A stretch of 64,000 bases of DNA. Source: Macrocystis pyrifera. Lineage: Eukaryota; Sar; Phaeophyceae; Laminariales; Laminariaceae. Below, one piece after another: positions 11,701 to 22,561 of this stretch (its first letter is position 1; each line of letters begins with the position of its first letter). Both the position numbers and the translations under genes were made by a program. Where the stretch lies: NCBI GenBank assembly GCA_031763025.1, contig JASSKH010000037.1, forward strand, positions 2,418,001 to 2,482,000. Reading direction: 5' to 3'. Under the pieces are notes generated by a model. That model saw nothing but the letters and a program-made list of their open reading frames with translations, did no database searches and had not been told where the DNA came from.

Positions 11701-13674
11701 TACCTGTGAAAATATTACCTACTGCGCTATAGGGGTAAACGATCGATTGACTACCCGGCCCAGGTTAATCTTTACACGCTCTCCCAACTCTGAGCGGCGG
11801 GATACTTGGGGCGTCGGTGCCGTATATGCCCGCACGCTGACCTACCGGCCTCGTTTCAATACCTGGGGAACCAGGGAGAGACATGCTTTCAGGGGTGCAC
11901 GCGCAAGCGCTTCCATAAAAGAAACGTTCCAAGTGAGATTCGAACCCGTGTCCTCGACGACGTCAAATGTGAAGGTGTTAACCACTGAGCTATAGCGGTA
12001 AAAAAAAAACGATCGATAACCCCGCCCAGGGTAATTCCTATAAGATACCCTGCTGATAGTCAGGTGCGAACGAAACTCATGTTTTCGATCACTGTGAAAG
12101 TACCAAACCCCCCGAAAGCTCAGTTCGTACTGGGACTCGAGGCCAAAAAAATATGCATGTATGCAAGGCTCGACTTATCCCTCGCCTTAGCCGGCTCCTG
12201 ATTTTGAGTCGTTGTCGCGCATTGGGTTTAGTCACTCCGGAAGCTCGCCGCCTGGCGCCAAGTTGAGCGTCCTGGCGGCTACAATGTACCTTGATGGGAG
12301 AGGTGAGGAATGTCATACCGACCCTCAAAGAATACCAGGGTATGCACGATGGCTTTTTCTAACGCCCACCCACGTTTACATTCGACCTCTTTGGCACTGC
12401 AACGTTTATTGAGGACAAACTAGTCGGGGTTAGTGTGGAATATTTTGAGTAGTAATCATAGGTTAAGGTAAGACACCGGACAGCGCTGAACGGCACGAAG
12501 CTCCACGACGTGCAGCTGGTATCCGAGTTGTCTCTATCAGCAGCTCCCGGGGCGTGGACTGCACTGCCAGTACATGCAAAAAAAATATTAATAAGGTGTC
12601 TGCGTAAAATAAAGATGTTCATCTATCCTCCCGTTAGGCTGTTTCCAATGCCTTTTGATTTCGAGCTTCAGATTTGCATTTTTCATCTCAAAAATGAATG
12701 CCTCTGGCTATGCAGTCCGACTATGCAAAATCGGACCGGAATGTTTGAGAATTCGATGACCCAAGTCGTCGGATTGCCAAAATCCGACCGGAATTTCAAA
12801 ATCCGACGACTTGGGTCATCGGATTCTCATATCGAAAAAGGCATGCCCTCTAGATTCAAGATGTTATCCACGACAGCAAACAGCAGCAGAACGATCGATG
12901 AGTTGGATGGTGACGCAGCTGTATAGCAACGTTGCTTTGCGCCCGACGCGCGGTCGGCGGGCGGCGCGTCTCTCCGTGGCCAGGCTACAGTCGGCTGGCG
13001 CGGGCTCGGGCCTAGAGACCAAGAGAAGCGCACTCGGCGCGCACCAATCCGGGGATACGTACTCGTAGCTCACACTGCTGTACAGTAGCAGCAGTCAGTC
13101 AAATTGTGTCAAAATACAAAATTCCAGGATAGGTTGACTATAGCGCACACGCCACGTCTCTTTGCCGCCAGACCCGAGGCAGTCAGCGTGTGCTCGGACG
13201 CTTGGGTCCTACGCGCAGTGCAGCGCACCCAGCGCGTCTCTTCGCGGCGCCAGACCACACCAACAGCAGTTGGTCTCGGCGATTACTCGAATCTCAGCAT
13301 GCACAATAAATCTGATTTTTATTTGCCAAGTTCACACCTGAAAATGCGATCGGGTCAAAATCTGACGATCAAAAATCGAACCGCATACCTGGTAGGAAAC
13401 AGCCTTACCGACGACTAATCAAAAAGCATGATCAAATTTGCACAAATTTGACGAACTTATGCATTTTTGGATAGCATGTTATACTAGAGCCATATTTGCG
13501 TGATATGAGATTCGACCGCTGCATTCTGTTTGCCGAAAACTCTCCGGACGCTTTGACTTGGCCAGGCTTACCCTGAGAGTGGCCCCGGGCCATGTTTGCC
13601 ACCGGTGAGGTTTTGCGAGAAGAGTTGCGGCCACTGCTGTTACATGCCTCTGATGCCTGCTGCTGCAGCACATA

Positions 13675-13712
<38 letters not shown>

Positions 13713-14565
13713 TGCTGCAGCAAAGTGTGCTGCGTGCTGCAGTGCTATCACTGCAAACGCTGCGGGAAGCAAGCACTACGGTAAGCAAGCGCTGCTGTAA
13801 GCAACCTTTGCTGCAAGCAAGCGCTGCTGCAAGCATTTGACCAATATATCAAAAACTCAAGGCCGGTTTTTTTCGGGACTACCGCATAACGAGCAAGATA
13901 ACACAGCTCCTGGGACTACTTTCCGTGCCAATTTTGTCTACAACATGGGGGGCGCAGACGACGAAACTGGCGGCTGTAGGGAGATTCGTCGACATCTTTT
14001 CGAATGTAGGCGCATCGCTTGGCGTTTGCACTGTTTGCACTCTCCTCGTCGTCGACAAAATCCGCTTCCAAATCCGAGTGAGGGTGGGTGTTATCTTATC
14101 TTGAGCGTTAAACGGTAAATCCTTGTCTATATGGGTTATAGGGTCCAATGTACTGTTCTGGGTAGTTTTTGAAAAATAGCACTTTTCACAATAATGGGAT
14201 CACACGGGAGCCACACCCAAAACACCAAAATTAATACTTCATCCTAGATTATAATTCAGCCGTGTGGCGAAGGCGTCTCGTCCTTACCGTGTGCTGCCCA
14301 AGCCATCGATGAGACAGGTATCTCGGGTCACTAGAGTCTCGTCCAAGTCGAAAAATACGAACCCAGTTTCGCGCGAGTCCACGGGACCCAGCACCCAAAG
14401 CAGCTGGTCGATGAGGTCCGACGTGTCTCTTGCCTCCTGCCAAATCAAAAACATCAGGACCAGATATACACGAAAACGATCACGATTGTAAACACTGCTG
14501 TACTGGCTCTTTTGCTGAACAGCAGCCGGAAGGACAAGGGCTGTCGCACTACGTGTTAGGAACAT
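8736..14565 (-). CDS. HAD-superfamily protein, DUF2608-like, four exons
   Basis: Exons read on the minus strand: 14565-14288 (or an acceptor-initiated start at 14436), 11024-10879, 10446-10335 and 9477-8736. Splice phases agree (2/1, 1/2, 2/1), giving about 425 codons if the ATG at 14565 is used. Exon 1 carries HAD motif I (VFFDLDETLV). Exon 2 is helical cap-like sequence. Exon 3 has the switch segment GHSVFGLTSN. Exon 4 has GVIF...KGEVIAEF and later CVLVDNTSKKCEKAL with a downstream LHTLHFTEAE, which matches the Lys and second Asp motifs and the C-terminal signature of DUF2608 proteins as I remember them. The likely role is phosphohydrolase-type chemistry with unknown substrate. A glycine-rich then arginine-rich linker of about 45 residues sits between the Lys motif and the last Asp motif. 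The N-terminus from 14565 is mildly hydrophobic and may be a signal sequence. The donor of exon 2 (GTCAGG) is non-ideal, and an upstream exon is possible. Confidence 0.72.
9736..9833 (+). mobile_element. TA-type MITE, copy 2
   Basis: A 98-bp relative of copy 1 in the same orientation, flanked by TA at 9734-9735 and 9834-9835. Ends GGGGACCATAG and CTATGGCCCCC, interior TATTGTCAGTAAAAATAGG. It lies in the last intron of the DUF2608-like gene. Terminal bases are somewhat eroded. Confidence 0.8.
11395..11525 (+). repeat. GGGTC-type microsatellite
   Basis: Repeated GGGTCGGGTC and GGTCAGGA blocks with inverted GACCCGACCC near 11565. It lies in the first intron of the DUF2608-like gene. Confidence 0.75.
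11930..11996 (-). repeat. tRNA-like sequence with A and B boxes (SINE head or tRNA relic)
   Basis: On the minus strand an A box TAGCTCAGTGGTTAAC (11992-11977) is followed by a B box GGTTCGAATCT (11946-11936), close to consensus. The putative acceptor strands (CCGCTAT and the bases after the B box) do not pair and no proper anticodon arm forms, so it is not a functional tRNA. A related GCTATAGGGGTAAACGATCG block lies at about 11730. It is in the first intron of the DUF2608-like gene. Confidence 0.5.
13676..13722 (+). repeat. CTG trinucleotide run
   Basis: About 14 CTG units with one TTG interruption, ending GCTGCTGCAG. It lies in the first intron of the DUF2608-like gene. The Ser- or Ala-homopolymer frames here are not credible genes. 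Confidence 0.9.
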
Positions 14566-16930
14566 GTTATTGATACGGAGTTCGTAACCGCATAAAAACC
14601 TGTCGGAGTGCAGAAGGAATACAACCACAGGTACGTACCGTAGATCGAATGGGCATGCGGAGTTGACGGCGGGGCATCTTTGGGGACTAGAGCCAGTCGG
14701 CACTGACAACTACCAGGCACCTGGTATGATACTTCTGTATATACACCAGAGTAGTCCCGCGCAGCAACCAAGCCAACATTGGTAACATTGCCTATTGCTG
14801 TGTGACGAAGCGCGAAGGCAGGACTTCGTAGAATAGTAAAAAAAAAAAACTTCCGCCTCGTTCTGTAGTAGGAATCGTATTCGGTCAGGGCACCAGGACT
14901 GCATGCGGCCGCACAGCGGCAGACCGTGCGCTGATTGGGGCAAACTCTATCGGAAACGTCTTCCGTTCCTCGAATCTCTTACGTATCACCAGACACCAGT
15001 GACTGGTATATATGATACAGCAGAACTTCGAACCTTATCTAATGAACAGCCCTATCTTCAAGTCGTTTGTCCCCAAAACATGGGTGTCGTACAGGTAGAC
15101 TATTATCCGTCGAACATGGAGTTATAGACTATCCATACCCACTTAGCCTTTGGCCTCGAAACCTTACGGTTCTGGTGCCTGGTTTCGGGTACTATAGCTG
15201 ATAGAATAAGATAAGTCGTACCAAGTATAAAATACGACCAGCTGCTTTGTCATGGATGAAAAAACATCGGAGGCCGCTGATGTTCATGCACAATAAAGTC
15301 AGTACTGCTGTACTGACTGTACGAGTATAAGAAACTGAAGGTTTTAGAGTCGTTCGCCATACGTAAGAGCACCGCCCATAAGTCTACTGTTGCATGTAAC
15401 CCAGCCGACATGTTGCATGTAACCCAGCCGATATGTTGCATGTAACCCGGCCACAGAATGAGTACGAGTACCACTATATGTGGATACTGTTGTGTTACAG
15501 CAAGTTGCATCGCGTGTAACCCAGTCGCAAAATGCCTTGGTGCATTTCGTCTGCGAGTACAGCCTTCGGTTGGATTCGCGGTCCAGGCATGGCGACGATC
15601 GCAACATGTGGCATGCCAATCTCCCATTTCGAATTCCTTCATGATTCATCACCGGATGGGAATCGACGAAATCTGGCCTAATACATTAGTACATCAGAAC
15701 CCGTGTACCGGTATAGCGAACACTGGTAGACTAGACTACAAGAACATATCTACCGCAAGAATCGAAGAGCTTGGTTTTACACGGATGTATACTTGTATAA
15801 CACAGCGATCAGTATGGTTCGAAAACAAACAACAACAAAAAACACCTCAGACCTCAGATGTGAGATCGATGACAATGGAAACACGATGTTTCAACCTTTA
15901 GTTTGAAGCGTACTGCTTTCAAGAGCTGTCAAGATGCTATCGTACCGCCGCTGTGGGAAAAAAGGAAAACGTGTTTTTTTTTCCCTTCATTTCTTTTTTC
16001 ATACGGCCGCAGGCGGCGCAATTTATTTTTCTCGTGGAAAATTGTCAACACGCCGATAAAAATCAGCTGGTGGGACAACGGACCCACGATCTCGACATAG
16101 ACTTAGCCCATGGCCAACACGCTTGGATGATGGCCTTGAAGATGCCAGGTGGCTCCATGGTGTAAGGAGTGAGAGTTCGCCGGCAGCGTCCAACAACCTA
16201 TTCCCAAACCTGAAAGAAAAAATATTTTTGGCCATCCGAGAGGGATGGAGATTTGTTTCGTCATTTGTGTTCTGCACGCCAACGGTCGATTGTTTTTTTC
16301 ATCATACGCCTGGCCAGTGCCCATATCACCGGCCATTATGTGAAGACGGTGACCCGATTCGTAGGGTGGGTCGGAGCCCCTAACTAGCGCCCCCCGTCCA
16401 GAGTTCATACAGCAGTCGTTCGTTTTGTCGATCGATGTCTGTCGAGGACTCAGAATCTCGCCGCTTCGACCTAAACATTACGCTGAATTTTTCTCAAGCC
16501 GCTCCTTGCCCATCATCTGTCCCATACTTCTTTTTTTTTTTTTTTTTTTCCAAATTTTGGAACTGAAAAAAAAAGAATCGTGCTCATAGCAAGCGGTATG
16601 TTCTGTCGTGCATCTTTAAAATTCAAACTTTGATTGGAACTTCGCGTTCCCATTGCCATCTTTGCAAGCTGCGTGTACTGCATATTTTCATCGTGGGCGA
16701 GAAGTCGGCAGTATACCCGGTATACCGGCTGTACCCGTGGTTATTCTGCTCGGAGACGACAAATCGTCGCCCCCATACGGGCCCGCCAGCAAGAACCTTA
16801 CTGCTGTGACACCATCCTTGTTTAACATTGAGGACACACATATACGGAGTACTATTCCTGCATTGGTATATACCTGGTAGGATTTAGTGTAGCACTCGCC
16901 GCTGAGCTCATGTTCATATTCCAGTTTCTT
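14566..16930. other. No supported gene
   Basis: Upstream of the DUF2608-like gene. Holds the 23-bp tandem units at 15.4 kb, a poly-T tract near 16530 and only short frames. Its promoter should lie at the low end if the 14565 start is right; no TATA or other element could be called. Confidence 0.45.
15389..15453 (+). repeat. Three 23-bp tandem units
   Basis: TGCATGTAACCCAGCCGA(C/T)ATGT repeated twice plus a partial third (TGCATGTAACCCGGCC); a related GTGTAACCCAGTCGC lies near 15510. Confidence 0.8.
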
Positions 16931-16933
16931 AGT

Positions 16934-17769
16934 AGACAAATATAAAACTCAACAGAGGGTGATATTTCGACTCTTTGCGCCGAATTCAATATCGCGATTT
17001 TCGTACACGCAAATCCCTCGATATAAAACTCAATACTGTATCGGGTTTCTTGCCAGAACAACGTGAGATAAAAAACATGGCATGGCTGAAATAGAAATAG
17101 GTGGCAAGTGCACAAACACGTAGAACATCGAATGGGCTGGAGGACGTCGCTGCTGCAGCTGCAGCTGCTTCTCTACGTAGCTCGGCAGGCTACAGCGCCC
17201 GCGTACACCATGGATTTGGCTCTTGGCATAGACGATGGCGCGTCTCGTGCTCGTGCTGAGACGTGTCCGCCAAAAACTAAAGGTCGGGTTGGCGCTACCC
17301 GCTTGTTCCCGGATGAGGTGGGGCGTGCACATGGGTTTGGGGCAACTCTGGCAGAAAGACGCCCAGCCAGAGCACTGGGTGCTGTGCTGGTGCCGCTGAA
17401 CCGGGGCATCCCGTGCATCCGCCTCTCCCCGACCAAGGGAGCACCCGTCTGCCGTACTCATTCAACCAAGTCGTGGCGGCCACCACTGCTGCTGCTGCTG
17501 TTGTGGTGCTTGCTGGCAGCGTAATGATCGGATGACCGAGTAGAGGGGACAGGCTGTTTCTAATTTTGTCTGCCAAATTCGGCTCTACCAACAAAAAAGA
17601 GAACACAAATATATGCTTGGGGTAAAAATACCCCAAGCATATATTTGTGTGTTGCGGACCACGTATGGCGAAAATATCGCTATACCCGACGTCCGTATAA
17701 AACTCGTGAGGCACATAATTTGGCTCTAAATGTCAAATATCGCGATATTCTTGAGTTTTATATATGTCT
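16934..17769. mobile_element. 836-bp element with terminal inverted repeats
   Basis: The left end AGACAAATATAAAACTCAA (16934-16952) and the inverted right end (17751-17769) match at 18 of 19 positions. An AGT triplet abuts both ends, but it is too short to be called a target duplication with confidence. A third copy of ATATAAAACTCAA lies inside, near 17021. The interior has a 138-codon frame at 17108-17524 with no recognisable domain and a perfect hairpin at 17603-17650. Probably a non-autonomous DNA element. Confidence 0.55.
17603..17650. repeat. Perfect 22-bp inverted repeat with 4-base loop
   Basis: Arms 17603-17624 and 17629-17650 are exact reverse complements (core CAAATATATGCTTGGGGTA) separated by AAAA. 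The arms are much longer than chance expectation, so either strand would form a stable hairpin. It lies inside the 836-bp element. An intrinsic-terminator reading does not apply in a eukaryote. Confidence 0.85.
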
Positions 17770-18653
17770 AGTGCCCCCCCAAAATTGCCTCATGCATTTA
17801 TTATTAATATGAATAGTTGCTTTTTATGTGTCGGTGTATACTGCTGTACCTGGTACCAGGTATGCGAGAGCCCTCCGCAATGAAGTTTACCCCGTGTGTC
17901 GGCAAGTCGCGAGCGTCAGCAGCTCACGTGGGTATGGTACCGAAACAGCTACAGCAGCAGAACCGATTGAGGGCTGGATACTGGCTGGCCCAGTCAGTAC
18001 AGTATACACTGTCGGTGTGCTTGTACTGGCAGTATATACTGCGCCAGTACTGAGCCTCCTTCGTACGCAGTATGAGCGAGAGTGCATTCGCAGTGCATAT
18101 CAGCCAGTATTCATATTCATGCCTGAAGCCTGTTTAGTGCCCTCTGGAGTCAGAATATGGCGATGAAACAAAGTGAGAACGACATTTATACCCTCGACGT
18201 GTAATATAAACAGTCGTACGTATGATATTGGTATGGTCTCAGCAGAGCAAGCAGCAGGCATCACTGAACCCTGAACCAACATCACCCCGCGCCAATTACC
18301 ATGGCACCAGGTTAGCTGTACTCGAAGACTACTGCTGTAGAGAATAATACCTGGCAGCCTGGTACCTGTAATACCCCAGTACAAGAATGAACATGGCAGA
18401 CAGCAGACAGGCTCGTGTGAGGAAAGAGACAAAGTGCCACCGGCATCGAAGAGGTGTAGATCTACGGTACGCCAGCACGACCAACGCAACACCTCACCCG
18501 CACGCCGATCTTGGGTACCACGGGCCTGCCTTTAGAGCCGGCGAGCCCAGACAGGATTCTGGAAAGGACAACCCTCGAAGCTGTAGTGTTGCGACCTGTG
18601 ATTTGAACAACCAAAAGAAAACGGGGTGCAAGATCATGCCTCTCTTCGTAGTA

Positions 18654-18758
18654 CTACGGGGGTCCATAGTTAATAGGATCTACAGTATAGATATAAACCT
18701 ATATATCTACCTATTTTTACTAACAATATTTGGTCCTATTTACTATGGTCCCCCGTAA
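18654..18758 (-). mobile_element. TA-type MITE, copy 3
   Basis: A 105-bp copy in the opposite orientation to copy 1, flanked by TA (18652-18653 and 18759-18760). It has ACGGGGGTCCATAG and CTATGGTCCCCCGTAA ends and the interior CCTATTTTTACTAACAATA. It is among the best-preserved copies. It immediately precedes the repeat family that starts near 18780. Confidence 0.85.
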
Positions 18759-18814
18759 TAGTGCACACCCACTTCGACCTTCGAGCTACGAAACTACTTC
18801 GAGCACTACCCACG

Positions 18815-20335
18815 TTCGAGAGGTGTCCTAATGGAGGCTCCACCGAACATTGATCGAAGAATAGTGCAGCAGATTTCCTAGTGGTATTGCGACACACCTT
18901 TTGGGGCAATGAACTGGAGCGAGGCCCGCCACATGGCCGCTGCTGACCCTGCTGTGTGAGTGTGTGTTCAACATGCCCTCCAATCCGGGGAGTGCGTAGT
19001 GGCTGGCAGGCTATAAATAATAAAAGTGAAGCGGGTGGCAGATTTGACATTTTATCCAATCAGTGCGCGCAGGATCATCCCAAAACGACACCTATTTAGC
19101 CGATTTCCCTGCAGACTCAAGGCCAAAGATATCAGGAGACACGTCAAGCAAAGCAAAACGTGCGCTGTCAAGGGGTGTAGGGCCGAGTGTTCCAAACTAA
19201 AACCTATTTTTTGGTCGTCAGTCAAGGCATGTCAAGGCAAAGTTGCTGTCTGTGAAGGAGTCAAAATGCCGTCTCTGCCATCTTTGCTCAAGGCTGTGGC
19301 TGATCTGTGATACCTGATACCGGACGGACTCGAGGTTTTCCAAGCACAGCATCCTAGCCGGCCGCCGTCAACCTACTAATAGAGTCGTACCGAGCTCAAC
19401 ATCGAAACACTGACCTGGCATAGGGTTCGGAAAATCGATTCGGATGCTGTGCTCGGAAAAAAAAACTTTACCTCGGGTTGATTGACCCGCATACAATATT
19501 TATTATACCCTTCTTTAGTATTAGCCCCGCGCCAGTCATCAGAGTGCCAAAAAAAGGATTCACTGTCAACCCTACTTACTGCCTTGTTGGTGTTGTTGCA
19601 TTATTGTTGTTATTTACTGCCGCACAACCGTACATGAGTACGGGTTAAGGATGCCTACCGCTACTCGGCGACGTTCTTTCGTAAAACTTTGGCGTACGAC
19701 GAAAAGACAAAAATTACATCAATCACACTCCAGTCTCCTAAAAAACTTATTTATTATCAAAGGCCAATTCTTAGCAGTCAGTTGAAAAAGTCCCTTTCAT
19801 CACGTTCGTTCGCAAGAGTTTTTGCCCCCGGAAATGTTAAAAATTGGTCTTTCTCGCCTCCGAATTTCTCGGGGTTCTCTCGAAGATCTATCTCTGGGGG
19901 TGTTTCCCGTTTCTCGAGGGGCCCGGTTGCAAGAAATCACCGTCGGCACTTTTCCGATCCAAACATATCCAAATGAGGTGATATAATTGCGACCGGGGAT
20001 AGGATCGAAACATACGTTTTTTTCGATCCGATTGGGCATTTTGATCGTGTTTGACCCAGTTGGATAAAAAAAGCGCGGACGGCAATTTCCTGTACCTGGG
20101 TGCCTGGAGAAGCGGGAAACACCCCCAGATACAGAGCTTGGAGAGCGATCTGACACATTCTGATCTGAGGCGAGAAATGCCACTTTCCAACATTTGCGGG
20201 GCAACAGCTGATGCGAACGTGCTGAAAGTTTTTTCAAGTCCGACTACATGAGAATTAGCCTAATAGTGATCAAAATGGAAAAAAGCGGGGATTTCTGGAC
20301 GAATTTACGAAACCCTTTTTCACTTTGTTTTACTT
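18815..20335. repeat. Dispersed repeat family R1, copy 1 (interrupted by foldback element)
   Basis: Blocks at 18815-19100, 19640-19730 and 20283-20335 match, in order, 45470-45780, 45915-46010 and 46033-46085. Shared words include GGGGCAATGA, CCCGCCACATGGCC, GACTGGCAGGC/GGCTGGCAGGC and ATTTCTGGACGAA. It contains a 94-codon plus frame at 19026-19310 with no recognised domain. Identity is moderate, so the copies are old. Class unknown. Confidence 0.6.
19758..20264. mobile_element. Foldback element with about 205-bp inverted arms
   Basis: The left arm (about 19758-19965) and right arm (about 20055-20264) are imperfect inverted copies. Matched landmarks are CAATTCTTAGCAGTC against TAATTCTCATGTAGTC, CATCACGTTCG against CAGCACGTTCG, TTTCTCGCCTC in both, and CTGGGGGTGTTTCCCG in both. 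A central spacer of about 90 bp separates them. The related repeat copy near 45.9-46.1 kb runs through without this insert, giving an approximate empty site. No protein is encoded; frames on both strands are shadows of the arms. Confidence 0.7.
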
Positions 20336-20429
20336 GTTTTTAGTATACCCCACCTGTTTGGATCTCGAAAATGGGTAGTGTAGAGTCGGATACTTTTCTT
20401 TACGTGCACCCTGGTACACCCCAGAATTT

Positions 20430-20930
20430 GCAAGGGTGTGTTCTGTAGGGTACGGGTATTCTCTGTAGGGTATTGGATTTGTTACAGAGGTCACAGAAGT
20501 TCTCTGTAGGGTATGAAAGTGTTACAGATCGTCACAGATATTCTCTGTAGGGTATGGAAATGCTACAGAACCTCACAGAGAAATAGGGTATTGTGGTGGA
20601 GGGTCACAGATAATGTTCTGTAGGGTATGGGATTTGTTACAGACATCACAGAAGTTCTTTGTAGGGTATCAATGTGTCACAGAACCTCACAGACAATCTC
20701 TGTAGGGTATGGAAATGCTACAGAACCTCACAGAGAAATAGGGTATTGTGGTGGAGCGTCACAGACCTCACAAAACGATCGGGTATTGTGGTGGAGCCTC
20801 ACAGAGCTCGTCTGTAGGGTACCTTCAGTAAGGACCCACAGAGACATCTGTACCTACAGAGCGACGTCTGTACAACGTGTAGGCGCGTCTGTAGGCACCT
20901 ACAGAGCGAGGGTACCCCCGGTTACTCCAT
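20430..20930 (+). repeat. Higher-order minisatellite array 1
   Basis: Monomers of about 40 bp, each opening TCTGTAGGGTAT and closing with a TCACAGA word, in a repeating order of variants (GGATTTGTTACAG, GAAAGTGT(C/T)ACAG, GGAAATGCTACAG, then TAGGGTATTGTGGTGGAG), giving a higher-order unit near 165 bp. The last part decays into CTACAGAGCGACGTCTG variants. Confidence 0.85.
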
Positions 20931-21159
20931 AGACCACTTGCCTGGCAAGTTGGCGTACTTGTAATAGTTGTAATAGTTCAAGGCAAAAGGTAGAGTCACG
21001 CGGGCTCTGCAACACACGAACAAAACAACAAAAATAAAAATCGCGTCCGTATCTCTGCTATTTCAACTCCAACTTAACTTTGGACTTTGTCAAAGCTCAA
21101 GCTGGCACACAAAAAAAAAAACCAGTGTCAAGCACCTTCGGTTTAGCAGCCCCACCCCC

Positions 21160-21438
21160 CTACCCCCCCGAGGTATACCGCAAATTCAAACCAAACCACA
21201 TCTGCACGTCCCCTTGCTTCGTGTAGACTACCGCCGGTTTGGTTACGGGCACGCCTGTGCTTCCATCGACTATCTGTACGTCGTTCGAGCCTTCCTGCTC
21301 CTTGCTCTCGCCACCTCCGCCTCCCTCTGACGTGCCTCCTTGTGTCTCGCCCTCGCCGCCTTCACCTTCTTGAACTACGCCTGCCTCACCCGTGTCTTGC
21401 GGCGTGGAGGAACCGCTGAGGTCCTCAGTAGCACTCAT
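21160..21438 (-). CDS. Hypothetical 92-residue acidic, Gly/Glu-rich frame between two repeat arrays
   Basis: An ATG-initiated frame that opens with MSATEDLSGSS, runs through a Gly/Glu-rich low-complexity segment and closes with VPVTKPAVVYTKQGDVQ...LRYTSGG before TAG. The C-terminal part looks less random than its surroundings, and a possible donor (GTATACC) lies inside it, so this could be a first or internal exon. It sits in a roughly 700-bp non-repetitive island between the two TCTGTAGGGTAT arrays. It may instead be cargo of the repetitive block. No family recognised. Confidence 0.3.
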   Translation of the reverse strand: MSATEDLSGSSTPQDTGEAGVVQEGEGGEGETQGGTSEGGGGGESKEQEGSNDVQIVDGSTGVPVTKPAVVYTKQGDVQMWFGLNLRYTSGG

Positions 21439-21614
21439 GTTCCCTCACAATCCAGCTTCACAAAGACGCACACAGAGATTTTGGTGTGCGTGTGTGACTA
21501 TCTCTGTGTGGCCGTCGAGGCACGCTTCAAGTGTGGTTCGTGGGGCTGACGTCACGCACAGGCTGACGGGGTATTGCACAGATGTTTACCCGTACCGCGG
21601 GTATTGTTCCACCG

Positions 21615-22012
21615 TGCGTACAGACCGTCTCTGTCTGTAGGGTATTGGATTTGTCACAGAACATCACAGAAGTTCTCTGTAGGGTATGAAAGTGTCACAG
21701 ATCGTCACAGATATTCTCTGTAGGGTATGAAAGTGTCACATAACCTCACAGACAAATAGGGTATTGTGGTGCAGGGTCACAGAGAAAGTTCTGTAGGGTA
21801 TTGGATTTGTTACAGACGTCACAGAAGTTCTCTGTAGGGTATGAAAGTGTCACAGATCGTCACAGATATTCTCTGTAGGGTATGGAAATGCTACAGAACT
21901 TCACAGAGAAATAGGGTATTGTGGTGGAACTGCCACGGACGTCACATAAGTCGTCTGTAGGGTACTTACAGAGGTTTTTTCTGTAGGGTACCGGCCTGTG
22001 ATACCCTACAGA
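21615..22012 (+). repeat. Higher-order minisatellite array 2
   Basis: The same monomers and variant order as the array at 20.4-20.9 kb. It ends with one inverted monomer end (TACCCTACAGAACACAC), the reverse complement of the start of array 1. The two arrays enclose about 690 bp of unique sequence. Confidence 0.85.
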
Positions 22013-22045
22013 ACACACCCCAGAATTTACCGTTTGTTTATTTTA

Positions 22046-22561
22046 TTAGTGAATTCGTCTCGTCTTGTCGTACAGCAGCTGTGACATCAGATCCCCTAAG
22101 ATCTCGTCGGCAATCTTTAGCTTCAATCTCTTGTGGATGGGCGAATCGTGTTTGATGAAAGTTTGCCGAGATTGCCAGAATGCAAGACGAGACGTACGCC
22201 CCCCCGTCTCGTTGTAAATCAGCATAGTTATATCCTTCACCAAGCTTGATGCCGTCACGCCTGTGCATACCTGGCGTGTCGTCCACGCTATATATACTCG
22301 TCACACAGGCAATAACTGCTATGTTATAGCCTTTAAGTCGAACCTGAGCCCGTACTCACGATAACAATGAGGCTTCATATAGCCCTCTTTCTAAGTGGAT
22401 CGCACGCATGCACACAGCAGCAGTACACCCACACATGAGGAAGAGCATTTTGCACTAACAATACCGTCTGAGGGTCCCGTTAATGAGTTATTCCCGTATG
22501 CATGTGTGCGGTGACAATTAAAGTACATTTCACGAAGCAAGCTCAATCGATTGCGGTACTC
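22046..22561 (-). CDS. 3' end of an unrecognised multi-exon gene
   Basis: Two exons: 22561-22465 follows a strong pyrimidine tract and CAG acceptor and begins EYRNRLSLLREMYFNCH. It ends one base into a codon at a GTATTG donor. The next exon, 22260-22046, starts after a CACAG acceptor with the two bases needed to complete that codon, and continues VTASSLVKDITMLIYNE through a lysine-rich helical tail to DKTRRIH and a TAA stop. An AATAAA overlaps the stop region. The joined C-terminus is 104 residues. I do not recognise the family. Upstream exons should lie above 22600, and I could not place them. The stop lies directly beside the boundary of the 20.4-22.0 kb repeat block, so an insertion may have created this end. 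Confidence 0.4.

Noticed and set aside
13432-13836. Minus-strand frames with Ser or Ala homopolymers
   Set aside because: These are translations of the CTG run in different frames.
17108-17524. A 138-codon plus-strand frame starting with a hydrophobic, Leu-rich segment
   Set aside because: It lies inside the 836-bp inverted-repeat element. The Leu runs come from CTGCTG repeats, and no domain is visible.
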